A stretch of DNA of 38,491 nt from an uncultured Pseudogracilibacillus sp. (GCA_937974845.1 CALJVC010000089.1:1-38491); one strand, 5' to 3'. Positions 15,299 to 23,526 are shown, counted from the stretch's first letter. Numbers and translations: made by a program. The notes: generated by a model not told the origin, from the sequence alone.

Positions 15299-16282
15299 AT
15301 GAACCAAAAAGTTTTACTATCGATATTCGTCTTTATATGTGTAACTTCTTTTTTCCTTTTTACTGTAGAGGTTCAAGCCGAGAAAGATGAGAAAAAAATA
15401 TACGAAGAAAGGCTTAACCTCTATAAAAAGATAGAAGCCCTTACCCACTTACCTTGGTATTATTTAGCAGCTTTTGACCAATATGAACGTAACATACAAA
15501 AAGATTCTAAAGACAAGCTTATTGCTATTAGCTTTCCAGAAGAGGTTTGGTATGGTATTGGAAACTTAGACCATCTCGATGAAGTGGAGGCCATTTCTTT
15601 TTACCAGGGTCAAGGTCTGGACGGAAATGGTGACGGAAAGGCTTCATTAGATGATCCTGAAGACGTACTATATACTGCAGCTAAACTGTTGTTATCGAAG
15701 GGAATGGCTGAAGAGGACATAAAAATAAGCTTATGGAATTTTTATAAAAGGGACTTATCAGTCAAAACAGTAATGAATATTGCAAAGGTTTACCAACATT
15801 TCAAAACTAATGCTCTCTTAGAAAGACATTTCCCAGTTTCTATTAAGCACAACTATAGCTATCGAAGCACCTGGGGACACCGCCGTGGTTTTGGTGGCAA
15901 TCGTATCCATGAAGGTACAGATATTTTTGCCAATTACGGCACTCCTGTTTTAGCTACGACTTATGGTGTCGTAGAACTTAAGGGATGGAATTTATATGGT
16001 GGCTGGCGAATCGGGATACGTGATGTACATAATATATATCACTACTATGCCCATCTAAACAGCTATGCCGAAGATATCAAAATCGGTGATATAGTAAAAC
16101 CAGGTGATCTCCTAGGAACAGTCGGTTCAACGGGCTATGGTCCCCCTGGTACAGCCGGAAAGTTCCCTCCTCATCTGCACTACGGTATGTATAAAGATAA
16201 TGGTCACTCCGAATCTTCCTTTGACCCTTATCCCTATTTACGTCTTTGGGAACAAAAAACAAAAGAAGCCCAAAGGAAATAA
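15299..16282 (+). CDS. lytH: M23 peptidase LytH/YunA (L-Ala-D-Glu endopeptidase type)
   Basis: 327 residues from ATG 15299. In-frame starts at 15278 (ATG) and 15287 (TTG) are also possible, and the ribosome site does not settle it. A signal sequence or anchor spans about 5-27 (LLSIFVFICVTSFFLF), ending VQA. Residues about 50-165 resemble a degenerate transglycosylase-like helical domain (LDGNGDGKASLDDPEDVLYT). The C-terminal M23 domain has zinc ligands H204 and D208 (HEGTDIF), with H252, H292 and H294 (PHLHYG). LytH of B. subtilis trims stem peptides in spore cortex to L-alanine side chains. Expected site: the mother-cell side of the forespore. Confidence 0.88.
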   Translation: MNQKVLLSIFVFICVTSFFLFTVEVQAEKDEKKIYEERLNLYKKIEALTHLPWYYLAAFDQYERNIQKDSKDKLIAISFPEEVWYGIGNLDHLDEVEAISFYQGQGLDGNGDGKASLDDPEDVLYTAAKLLLSKGMAEEDIKISLWNFYKRDLSVKTVMNIAKVYQHFKTNALLERHFPVSIKHNYSYRSTWGHRRGFGGNRIHEGTDIFANYGTPVLATTYGVVELKGWNLYGGWRIGIRDVHNIYHYYAHLNSYAEDIKIGDIVKPGDLLGTVGSTGYGPPGTAGKFPPHLHYGMYKDNGHSESSFDPYPYLRLWEQKTKEAQRK

Positions 16283-16313
16283 TTCTCCTTTTTAGGCTTC
16301 CACAACTCGGATA

Positions 16314-16347
16314 AAAGCGGTCCACCAGCATCGCCGGGGACCGCTTT
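16314..16347. terminator. Bidirectional terminator between lytH and metS
   Basis: A perfect 10-bp stem AAAGCGGTCC (16314-16323) and GGACCGCTTT (16338-16347). It separates the convergent lytH and symporter operons. Confidence 0.8.
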
Positions 16348-16365
16348 CCTTATAAATTAGAAGGT

Positions 16366-16464
16366 TTACTCGCGGGAACGAAAGGCATTCCAAATGCTTA
16401 AAGCTAAGCCACCCCATAATACGAGCATCCCGATAATCATGACAATAATCGAACTAGCACTCAT
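16366..16464 (-). CDS. metS: MetS-type small subunit of the sodium symporter
   Basis: A 32-residue protein. It begins MSASSIIVMIIGMLVLWGG and then LALSIWNAFRSRE. It has one membrane span (about 5-25) and a short basic tail. Its ATG directly follows the transporter stop codon, and AGGAGG lies inside the transporter 3' end, so translation is coupled. In Corynebacterium a similarly tiny MetS is required by the NSS-family methionine/alanine importer MetP, and many Firmicutes pair such a peptide with their NSS transporter. The position, size and Gly/Trp-rich span fit this well. Confidence 0.78.
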   Translation of the reverse strand: MSASSIIVMIIGMLVLWGGLALSIWNAFRSRE

Positions 16465-17997
16465 TTACTGTTCCTCCTTTGGGGAGATTTCTTCCTTTTC
16501 ATCTGGATCCTTCTTCCATTTTAAGGCCGCTAAAATTAAAGCTAAAATTAAAACACCTAAGGCTAAGCCCCAACCATTAAATAAAATAAAGTTATCTGGA
16601 TACCCACCGTAGTTTCCAGTATCGGTATCAAAAGCTTTAAAGAGGTTGGTGCGCAATAGATCAAAAAGCATGTAACCTAACACAATTGGTGTAATAATAC
16701 CTAAACTGAAGTTCCACCAGCTACCTAGTTTAATATCCGATACATTATCCGCATGATTTCGTAAGTCTTTTAACTTACGTACTAACCAGACGATTAAAAT
16801 AACCTCTACGAACCCTAGAACCGCGACACCGAAATGGTTAATAAAATAGTCGGTGACGTCTAAGATGTTTAAACCGCCTTGAGTTGCATAGATGAAGGAA
16901 ATCAAGGCTGCCAGTCCACCACCGAAAAGTACTGCCTGCTTACGGGAAATATTAAATTTGTCCGTTAAAGCAGCTACATATGTTTCGGTAATCGACAGTA
17001 AAGATGTTAAACCAGCTAATACAAGGGCCGCAAAGAATAAAAAGCCGAATAATTTATTAAAGGCTGGGAACTGGTTAATAATTTCTGGGAATACCATAAA
17101 GGCTAAACCGACACCGCCTTCAACGACTTCGTCGATCGATAAATTAGCCTGGGTAGCCATGAATCCTAGCACTCCGAAGACTCCAATTCCTGCTAAGAGT
17201 TCAAAGCTCGAGTTACCAAAGCCAACGATAAAGGCGTTGTTCGTAATGTCAGATTTTTTTGGTAGATAACTAGAGTACGTAATCATAATTGCAAAGGCAA
17301 TCGATAAACTAAAGAAAATCTGCCCATAGGCTGCCACCCAGACAGACCCATTAAAAATTTGCGAAAAGTCGGGCTTGAAGAAAGCATCCAAACCAGCCAT
17401 AGCCCCTGGTAAAGTAACCGCCCGAATCACGATTGCTAAAAAGACAATCAATAATAAAGGAATCATAATTCGGTTCGCTAACTCGATTCCCTTTTGTACT
17501 CCGCGATAGAGGACGAAAAGGATAATAATCCAGACGATGATTAAGGGAATGAGTACATTAGGAACTAAGCTACCAATCTCTCCCGCACTAACAACTTGTA
17601 AATAGTCTTCAACCAAGAATGCCGTCGTATCTTCTCCCCAGGCTAAATTAAAAGAAAAAATAGTATACGAGATTGCCCAGGCAATGATGACAGAATAATA
17701 AGTCGAGATAACAAAGGCAACCAATACCCCCCACCAACCGATGAATTCTGCTTTTTTATTCACACGTCGGAAGGTAAGAGGCGCTGAGCCTCGGTACTTA
17801 TGACCGAGCGTAAATTCCAAAATTAAGATTGGAATTCCTGCGGTAAGTAGGGCAAATAAATAAGGGACAAAGAAAGCCCCACCTCCGTTTGCATACGCTT
17901 CCGCAGGGAACCGCCAAATATTACCTAAACCTACGGCGGATCCGATGGCTGCTAAAATAAATCCAGCCCTCGTTCCCCACTGTGAACGTTTCTCCAT
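16465..17997 (-). CDS. Neurotransmitter:sodium symporter (NSS) family amino-acid transporter
   Basis: 510 residues from ATG 17997 (AGGGGG upstream). A longer open frame to 18096 starts before the promoter and is not real. The NSS signature AAIGSAVGLGNIWRFP, which forms part of the sodium and substrate sites in TM1, is at 16-31; GGGAFFVPYLFALL follows. Around 11-12 hydrophobic segments are visible. Such proteins import amino acids (Leu, Met, Ala, Trp) with sodium. The coupled MetS-like peptide points to methionine or alanine as the likely substrate (inference). The promoter at 18068-18096 has perfect consensus boxes. Confidence 0.9.
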   Translation of the reverse strand: MEKRSQWGTRAGFILAAIGSAVGLGNIWRFPAEAYANGGGAFFVPYLFALLTAGIPILILEFTLGHKYRGSAPLTFRRVNKKAEFIGWWGVLVAFVISTYYSVIIAWAISYTIFSFNLAWGEDTTAFLVEDYLQVVSAGEIGSLVPNVLIPLIIVWIIILFVLYRGVQKGIELANRIMIPLLLIVFLAIVIRAVTLPGAMAGLDAFFKPDFSQIFNGSVWVAAYGQIFFSLSIAFAIMITYSSYLPKKSDITNNAFIVGFGNSSFELLAGIGVFGVLGFMATQANLSIDEVVEGGVGLAFMVFPEIINQFPAFNKLFGFLFFAALVLAGLTSLLSITETYVAALTDKFNISRKQAVLFGGGLAALISFIYATQGGLNILDVTDYFINHFGVAVLGFVEVILIVWLVRKLKDLRNHADNVSDIKLGSWWNFSLGIITPIVLGYMLFDLLRTNLFKAFDTDTGNYGGYPDNFILFNGWGLALGVLILALILAALKWKKDPDEKEEISPKEEQ

Positions 17998-18067
17998 CTT
18001 TCTACCCCCTAATAAGTTGATTAGTTTTGTAAGGCTTTTGTCGCAGAATGCCTTTTGAATGTTTACA

Positions 18068-18096
18068 ATTATAGCAACTGTTACGAATAATGTCAA
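18068..18096 (-). promoter_or_regulatory. Consensus sigma-A promoter of the NSS transporter
   Basis: On the minus strand TTGACA (18096-18091) and TATAAT (18073-18068) are 17 bp apart, with TGC as an extended -10. This is a perfect match to the consensus, so strong transcription is expected unless repressed. Confidence 0.8.
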
Positions 18097-18106
18097 AAAT
18101 CTGACA
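18091..18106. promoter_or_regulatory. Inverted repeat over the -35 box of the NSS transporter
   Basis: TGTCAAAAATCTGACA has 5-bp arms TGTCA and TGACA and includes the -35 element. It resembles the TnrA/GlnR box TGTNAN7TNACA but is one base shorter, so the nitrogen regulators are only a suggestion. Confidence 0.4.
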
Positions 18107-18155
18107 ATTCGGTAGATTCTTCTTTTTTATCTGTTATTAGTCTACAAAAATCACG

Positions 18156-18935
18156 TTAATCTTTCCCTTCACTCCGTTGACCTCTTGGGAATGTGACCGA
18201 TGTTCCGGATGTTCCAGCATTATAAAATTCTGGAACTTCCCCCATAATAACGCGTGAATCTATAAAAACTCTAGTACTTACTTCTTGGGTTGTTGTCGAG
18301 AAAGGAATAACGATTTGAATATTTACAGTGACAGGAATATAAATTTCAAATAAAGCTGCATTAACTCCGAACTCTTTGAGTTCATGCTCCACATCAGAGC
18401 GTAAGCTACCGACGATTTCAAAGTGCACCGGAATCTTTGGTCCTAGGTTGGCTAAGATTGTATTCCCGGTCGCTTGACCAAGGGGAATTTCTACAACGGT
18501 TGGGTCCTTCGCTGCTAAATCGCCTACCGAATCCCCGAATTCCATCGGTTCTAAATCTGGATCATCGATATCAATTTGTTCCCCTTTATTCATACCGTAT
18601 AAAAAATATTCCGCCCTTTCCGTTGCGGAGCGCAAAGCACGATTAACCGCTTCCGAATTCCAACCCAAAGTAGAAACATTTCCCTTTTCATCATAATGAA
18701 CATCGACCAAATCGTCGAAACTAATATGCTCGGTCGATTTGACGGCTGAATTAATTGTTCGGGTTGCGAATTCAACGGTTTTTAACTCTGCAATATTCAT
18801 TAGGGCAGGTCGTATACCGCGATCGATAAGCCAAAAGCTTAACCCAAGAATAATAAAAAAAATAATCGTCGTTATAAGTAAAAGTTCTTTTCGGTTAAGG
18901 GGTCGTCTTTTCGGGAACAAAGGATATCTGCGCAC
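18156..18935 (-). CDS. yunB: Sporulation protein YunB
   Basis: 259 residues. GTG start at 18935 with GGGAGG upstream. One membrane anchor lies at about 18-38 (ELLLITTIIFFIILGLSFWL); the rest would face outside. Family stretches include INSAVKSTEHISFDDLV, GQATGNTILANLGPKIPVHF and SDVEHELKEFGVNAALFEIY. YunB belongs to the mother-cell sporulation regulon in B. subtilis and its loss affects spore formation; the mechanism is not known. It is last in the yunE-yunD-yunC-yunB series, and its ribosome site is inside a hairpin at 18942-18980. Confidence 0.88.
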   Translation of the reverse strand: MRRYPLFPKRRPLNRKELLLITTIIFFIILGLSFWLIDRGIRPALMNIAELKTVEFATRTINSAVKSTEHISFDDLVDVHYDEKGNVSTLGWNSEAVNRALRSATERAEYFLYGMNKGEQIDIDDPDLEPMEFGDSVGDLAAKDPTVVEIPLGQATGNTILANLGPKIPVHFEIVGSLRSDVEHELKEFGVNAALFEIYIPVTVNIQIVIPFSTTTQEVSTRVFIDSRVIMGEVPEFYNAGTSGTSVTFPRGQRSEGKD

Positions 18936-18941
18936 AATAAA

Positions 18942-18980
18942 AACCTCCCTAAATCATTCTATGTTGATCGTAGAGAGGTT
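18942..18980 (-). promoter_or_regulatory. Hairpin covering the yunB ribosome binding site
   Basis: On the minus strand AACCTC-T-CTA pairs with TAG-G-GAGGTT, burying GGGAGG of yunB; Ts follow, so it may act as an attenuator or as a translation lid. Confidence 0.35.
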
Positions 18981-18993
18981 AGACATTATGTTA

Positions 18994-19293
18994 TTATGCG
19001 ATTTTTAAGAGAGCTTCACGGCAGGACATACCTTTTTTCCAGCCATAATCTTGGGCTAAATCCGTCACTTCCTGTAAAGGCGCTTGTAAAAACTCATCTA
19101 GCGAAGTAACTTCGCCTATCGTAGCAGCAACGGTCGTCCCCTGGCTTTCTTTAGACGAAAAGCATACCGTAAAGCTTGCACTCGTTATATAACCGACTTC
19201 GTTAGCAACGACGAAAAAGCTCGCACCTGGAAGTTCTAATTCGATTCCCAAAAAAAAGAAGCCTTCCACATTGAGGGAGTGAATAGACACCAT
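18994..19293 (-). CDS. yunC: YunC family protein (DUF1805)
   Basis: 99 residues; AAAGGGTGG lies before the ATG. It is a small soluble alpha/beta protein. Features visible are GFFFLGIELELPGASFFVVAN, the Val/Ala-rich strand VGYITSASFTV, and a C-terminal GWKKGMSCREAL helix. The family is widespread in Bacilli and archaea and has known structures but no assigned function. It sits 51 bp downstream of yunD in a same-strand run, as in B. subtilis. Confidence 0.85.
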   Translation of the reverse strand: MVSIHSLNVEGFFFLGIELELPGASFFVVANEVGYITSASFTVCFSSKESQGTTVAATIGEVTSLDEFLQAPLQEVTDLAQDYGWKKGMSCREALLKIA

Positions 19294-19301
19294 ACAACCA
19301 C

Positions 19302-19335
19302 CCTTTCTATCCTACATTACTGTATGTTAGAAAGG
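19302..19335 (-). promoter_or_regulatory. Hairpin at the yunC ribosome binding site
   Basis: CCTTTCTA (19302-19309) pairs with TAGAAAGG (19328-19335), with an inner ACAT/ATGT helix. It covers part of the yunC AAAGGG sequence. No T tract follows, which argues against a terminator. Confidence 0.35.
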
Positions 19336-19344
19336 ATGATTGTG

Positions 19345-20748
19345 CTACTGCCTACTTCTTTGATATTCAATTAAGGTTCGTACGAGAATTTCCCGTAAAA
19401 ATTCGGGTAAAAAAAGTTCCTTCTTATCCGAACGAGCTACCGGTGGAAGCAAACGTCCAAAGGTAAAGGTGTCGGCCGTGACAACTCGATACGCTTTATC
19501 TTGTTCTACTTCTTCACCCTTGAAAAGTATCGTCTGCACCGATTCATTTCCTTCCCCATCGAAGGTTGTCTTCACATCGAAGCCACTAAAAACCATTCTT
19601 CCTAAAATCTCCCCTCGGAAGCCGAAGCCCCTAAGCTTCAATTCCATAAACGGTTTACTTAAGGCAATCTTTGCTACTTCAAATAGTTGGGCCCCTGTTA
19701 AAGAAACTAAACAAGGATTGATTGGGTGCGGACAGTTACGATGAACGTCCCGGTACGTAATTTCACCTGCTGAAAATTCATCTAACAATAGGCCAGCATT
19801 TAAAAAAGCACCGTCTGCCTTCGCCCAACTACGCAACTCTTCGGTAAAACGTTTCATAATTTCTGTTTCTTGAAACCAATTCACCTTGATTGGTTGGTCA
19901 ACTTCGATGATTCGCTTCGATAAAATAACATCTGCCTGCTCCTGAAGTTCCCCGAGTCTTTGCTCAGTCCGCAGGTCGCGATGAAAGGAAGTAATGTTCG
20001 TCGTGACAGCTTGCTTATCGACGACTTTCTTCGTTGAATGATCAAAAGTTATCGTTACTTCCCCCACATGGGTACAATGCTTTCCTGCTGCGGTCAGTAA
20101 AGTATTGCGTACTTGTTCTCCAGAACGAAGAAGATGGTGCGTATGTCCACCAATAATCACATCGATTTCTGGAAAATGTTTCGCTATTCTTTCGTCTTCG
20201 TAAATTCCTAAGTGAGAAAGGAGAATGATTACATCAGTCTTTCCTTCCAATTGGACAAGAACCTTTTCAATTGTAGGAAAAATATCGTCTAGATGCCAAC
20301 CGAGTAAATGGTAGTATGGATTAAAAGGTGCCGTAAGGCCAATTAAGCCAATTCTTGCTCCTCCAGAGGAGTTTACGATCTGATATCTCGTTAACCATTC
20401 CGGATTTTCCCTTTTTGTACATTGTAAGTTAGAAACAATAACTTTAAACTTGGCATCATTATATAAATGATATAAATCGTTATGAGCTAACGTAAGGCCT
20501 TCGTTATTACCTATTGTAATAAAATCATAATCCAAATCGTTTAATAATCCGACATTCGCCCTTCCCATCGTTGCTTCTGTAATCGGAGATACCCGATCGA
20601 CATGATCGCCAATATCTACTAGCCAATACGATTCTTCCCGCTCTTCATATTCGAGACGTTTTAATTTGAAAAAAGTCGCTACTCTAGACCAATGATCAAA
20701 ATAGCTATGTAAATCATTCGTATATAGAAAATGAAATCTTTCTAACAT
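19345..20748 (-). CDS. yunD: YunD, 5'-nucleotidase-family metallophosphoesterase
   Basis: 467 residues; AAGGAG lies 7 nt before the ATG. The N-terminal calcineurin-like metallophosphatase domain has D12 and H14 (YTNDLHSYFD), WLVDIGDHVD, TIGNNEG and GGHTHHLL, which bind two metals. The C-terminal part (about 290-440) is the 5'-nucleotidase C-domain, which selects the substrate. There is no signal peptide, unlike secreted UshA-type nucleotidases, so it would act on cytoplasmic nucleotides or related phosphoesters. Gene order matches B. subtilis yunE-D-C-B. Confidence 0.88.
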   Translation of the reverse strand: MLERFHFLYTNDLHSYFDHWSRVATFFKLKRLEYEEREESYWLVDIGDHVDRVSPITEATMGRANVGLLNDLDYDFITIGNNEGLTLAHNDLYHLYNDAKFKVIVSNLQCTKRENPEWLTRYQIVNSSGGARIGLIGLTAPFNPYYHLLGWHLDDIFPTIEKVLVQLEGKTDVIILLSHLGIYEDERIAKHFPEIDVIIGGHTHHLLRSGEQVRNTLLTAAGKHCTHVGEVTITFDHSTKKVVDKQAVTTNITSFHRDLRTEQRLGELQEQADVILSKRIIEVDQPIKVNWFQETEIMKRFTEELRSWAKADGAFLNAGLLLDEFSAGEITYRDVHRNCPHPINPCLVSLTGAQLFEVAKIALSKPFMELKLRGFGFRGEILGRMVFSGFDVKTTFDGEGNESVQTILFKGEEVEQDKAYRVVTADTFTFGRLLPPVARSDKKELFLPEFLREILVRTLIEYQRSRQ

Positions 20749-20776
20749 AAGCCAACTCCTTAGGATAGCAAACTTT

Positions 20777-21604
20777 TTATGATAAACCGTCGATCATTAA
20801 GCGAACCGCTGCAAGCAATATAACAATCCGTAAAAACCATTCGAGCGTTTTTCCCTTAAATAACGTACTTACCTTAGCACCAACGGTACCTCCTAGATAA
20901 GAACCGATGACAAAAAAGGCAACGTAGGCCCATTCAATGTTACCTAATACAATATGGGTCGTCGAACTAACAATACTAATAAATAAAATGGTAAACATCG
21001 ACGTACCGATAGCTACTTGTACTGGGATACCGAAAAGTAAAATCATCGCTGGTACACTTATTGTACCACCGCCGATTCCAAATAATCCGGATAACATACC
21101 TACAAGAACGGCTAAAATTAAGGCTGGGATTACTGGAACATTGTATTGATACGTTTCCCCATCCACTTCAAAGGTACGGGTTCGTTTAGTGACTTTTGGT
21201 TTTCGTTTAGAAGCAAGCTTATCCCGATCGATAAGCATAAATAAGAAGATTACAATCATAAGTAGTCCGAAATATAAGGAGAAATTGCTTACATCAAACT
21301 TCGTATTTAACCATGATCCTACAATACTTCCCGGGATACTTCCGATTAAAAATAAAATGCCCATACGAATATCTACACGTTTCAATCGCATATAGGCTAT
21401 AGAAGAAGACAATCCGGTAAAAACCATCGTCACTAAAGAAATACCGACAATTGTTTGGGGCGTAGCCCAATCTAACGCCGGTACATGCTCACTTAAAAAT
21501 AAGAGTGAAGGAACGAGCACAATCCCTCCACCTAAACCTACTAAACTACCGATAAAAGCTGATAAAAACCCTATCACTAAAGCGATAATAATAACGATGA
21601 CCAA
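20777..21604 (-). CDS. yunE: TauE/SafE-family sulfite/anion exporter (YunE)
   Basis: 275 residues from TTG 21604, preferred because AAAAGGA is 9 nt upstream; the ATG at 21613 abuts that site. Eight or so hydrophobic segments are seen in two related halves, each beginning with a glycine-rich hairpin (GSLVGLGGGIVLVPSLL near the N-terminus and GLFGIGGGTISVPAMIL in the middle), the TauE/SafE hallmark. A basic soluble loop (DKLASKRKPKVTKRTRTFEV) joins the halves. The family moves sulfite, sulfoacetate or other small organic anions. The substrate here is unknown. Confidence 0.87.
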   Translation of the reverse strand: MVIVIIIALVIGFLSAFIGSLVGLGGGIVLVPSLLFLSEHVPALDWATPQTIVGISLVTMVFTGLSSSIAYMRLKRVDIRMGILFLIGSIPGSIVGSWLNTKFDVSNFSLYFGLLMIVIFLFMLIDRDKLASKRKPKVTKRTRTFEVDGETYQYNVPVIPALILAVLVGMLSGLFGIGGGTISVPAMILLFGIPVQVAIGTSMFTILFISIVSSTTHIVLGNIEWAYVAFFVIGSYLGGTVGAKVSTLFKGKTLEWFLRIVILLAAVRLMIDGLS

Positions 21605-21660
21605 GCTACCCATTCCTTTTTTCGATTTATCTATTATCGTAACACCCTACGATAAATAAA

Positions 21661-21690
21661 TCTAGCTGTAGCCCCTTTCTTTAAGCTAGA
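21661..21690 (-). terminator. Possible terminator after the gamma-glutamyl hydrolase
   Basis: A 7-bp stem TCTAGCT/AGCTAGA (21661-21667 with 21684-21690), followed on the minus strand by TTTATTTAT. It is weak and lies 80 bp past the stop codon. Confidence 0.4.
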
Positions 21691-21770
21691 AAAACCCTTC
21701 CCTTTCACTAACTTTCTACCCCTTTACGCTAAAACCTTTCCTACGAATAAATAGAAGATATACACACGTT

Positions 21771-22487
21771 TTATGTCATTCCTTTGATTGCCTGCTTAAC
21801 AAAATAGCGATAAATACGCAAAGAGGCGCCGTCTTTTTCACGTAATAATTGTTCCGGATGCCACTGTACACCTAAAATAAAAGGCTCCGCTTCTTTTTCT
21901 ACTGCTTCAATCACCCCATCTTCACTTTTAGCACTAGCTAGCAAGCCCTCCCCTACCTGCCAATTCGCTTGATGATGGTTACTATTAACTAAGAGACTCC
22001 TTTCCTTTACGATGTGAAATAGTAAACTATCTTCCTTGATATAGACATAATGAGAAGGAAACTGTAAAGGACGGGTTTGACGATGTTGTAATAATGCCGT
22101 TTCTTTTTGAGATGGTAAGTCTTGATACATTGTCCCACCTAGTGCGACATTAATCACTTGAGATCCTCGACACACTCCTAAGATCGGTTTTTTCTTAGCT
22201 ATAAAAGTCTCGACAAGTGCAAATTCAAATCGATCCCTTAAAACCTCTACCTTACCGAGCCGAGGATGGGGCTCCTCTTTAAAACGATGGGGGTCGATAT
22301 CGTTTCCTCCTGTTAGGTAAAGTCCATCTAATTGTTCCACTAAACGCTCCCTATCCCTAGCTTCCGAATATGGTAAAAGTACCGGTAGTCCCCCAGCCTT
22401 TATAATGGCGTCGGCATGGGCCCGATGTAAAAAATAATACCCATCCTTCTCATCATAAGCCGTTGTAATACCGATTAACGGTTTCAT
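21771..22487 (-). CDS. Class I glutamine-amidotransferase-like gamma-glutamyl hydrolase (peptidase C26, PuuD-like)
   Basis: 238 residues. The catalytic triad is C106 (GVCRGSQ), H210 and E212 (VQWHPEQ). LTGGNDIDP near residues 59-67 and NSNHHQA are typical of PuuD-type gamma-glutamyl-GABA hydrolases. The family cuts gamma-glutamyl amide bonds. The start ATG touches the TAG stop codon of the dipeptidase gene upstream, so the two are translationally coupled. Together they could break down gamma-glutamyl or D-amino-acid-containing peptides, for example from the cell wall (inference). Confidence 0.87.
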   Translation of the reverse strand: MKPLIGITTAYDEKDGYYFLHRAHADAIIKAGGLPVLLPYSEARDRERLVEQLDGLYLTGGNDIDPHRFKEEPHPRLGKVEVLRDRFEFALVETFIAKKKPILGVCRGSQVINVALGGTMYQDLPSQKETALLQHRQTRPLQFPSHYVYIKEDSLLFHIVKERSLLVNSNHHQANWQVGEGLLASAKSEDGVIEAVEKEAEPFILGVQWHPEQLLREKDGASLRIYRYFVKQAIKGMT

Positions 22488-23438
22488 CTACTCACCTACT
22501 ATCCGTAAAATAAATTGTTCAAAATTTTCATAACAAAACTTCCTCACCAAACGTTCACCGTAACGAAAACATAAAAAGTCAACAAGGGCTTGGTACTGTC
22601 CAGCATGGCGTAAAGAGGACATATATTGATCTATACCATCGAAGTCCGAACCGAAACTAATCGATTCTTCCCCGCCTAGTTGTAAAATATAGTCAATATG
22701 AGCACAAAGGTCTTCAAAAGAGGTAGATTGCTTGCTGTTCGGATGAATAAAAGGGGGATAAAAGGTTAAAGAAATTAAAGCCTCTTTTTCAATCAGAGCT
22801 TGGATTTGCATATCCTTTAAGTTACGGGGGTGGGGACAAAGCGTATAACAATTGGAATGACTAGCAATGACGTAGTTAGCTTTTTCAATGACATCCCAAA
22901 AGCTCGGTTCATTCAAATGGGAAACATCGGTAAGCACCCGGTGCTGATTGTTTAACTCGATAATTTTTTCTCCGAAAGAAGTTAATCCTCCGAGCCCATT
23001 AGCCAACGCACCACTCGCAGCAAGGTTTTCCTTATTCCATGTTAAGCCGACGGATAAAAGCCCCTCCGTATATAAATAATTTAGTCGATCTAAATCTTTC
23101 CCAATTGCTTCAATGCCCTCAAGAGATAGTACAGCGCCAATTTCGTCATCTTCTAAGAAAAATAAATCCTCCCAACGACGGATCTTTCTAATTTTAGGAC
23201 CTTGACAAATCTTTTCTTGAAAAAGTTTCAATTGTGCTTTGGCAACAGACCACCTTTCTTCTACTTCAAGGCTAGGCGAAACAAAAATTGCAAAAAACTG
23301 CACCCCTACTCCACCTCGATGTAGACGAAGAAGGTTGCTATCTAATTCATTGCTTACTAAGTAATCTAAAGGGCGACCCTTACCATAGGAATCTTGTAAT
23401 TTATAAAGTAGGTCACAATGGGTATCGACAACCCGCAT
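22488..23438 (-). CDS. Membrane dipeptidase (renal dipeptidase, M19) homologue
   Basis: 316 residues; GAGAGGGAAG precedes the ATG. It has a TIM-barrel metallopeptidase fold with the M19 metal ligands H7 and D9 (DTHCDLL), bridging glutamate E107 (LSLEGIE), H174 (TDVSHL) and H194 (ASHSN). A GSDFDGID segment near residue 263 is also diagnostic. There is no signal peptide or membrane anchor, so the protein is cytoplasmic despite the family name. M19 enzymes accept dipeptides with a D- or achiral residue at the C-terminal side. It is coupled to the gamma-glutamyl hydrolase. Confidence 0.88.
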   Translation of the reverse strand: MRVVDTHCDLLYKLQDSYGKGRPLDYLVSNELDSNLLRLHRGGVGVQFFAIFVSPSLEVEERWSVAKAQLKLFQEKICQGPKIRKIRRWEDLFFLEDDEIGAVLSLEGIEAIGKDLDRLNYLYTEGLLSVGLTWNKENLAASGALANGLGGLTSFGEKIIELNNQHRVLTDVSHLNEPSFWDVIEKANYVIASHSNCYTLCPHPRNLKDMQIQALIEKEALISLTFYPPFIHPNSKQSTSFEDLCAHIDYILQLGGEESISFGSDFDGIDQYMSSLRHAGQYQALVDFLCFRYGERLVRKFCYENFEQFILRIVGE

Positions 23439-23488
23439 ATTCTTCCCTCTCTCCTACTCAATAGTCTATCTATTTTAACCTATGCAAA

Positions 23489-23521
23489 AAGCCACCCCCT
23501 TACTACAAAAGAGAGTGGCTT
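23489..23521 (-). terminator. Terminator of the DUF4317 gene
   Basis: A 7-bp stem AAGCCAC (23489-23495) and GTGGCTT (23515-23521), followed on the minus strand by TTTTTGC. Confidence 0.6.
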
Positions 23522-23526
23522 ACGTT

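Noticed and set aside
16892..17269. A 125-codon plus-strand frame inside the symporter gene
   Set aside because: Antisense to membrane segments of the symporter; Lys/Pro/Ser-rich shadow without family motifs.
18000..18096. N-terminal extension of the symporter
   Set aside because: The extended frame reaches into the -35 box of the promoter, so it cannot be transcribed from it; the AGGGGG site supports the start at 17997.
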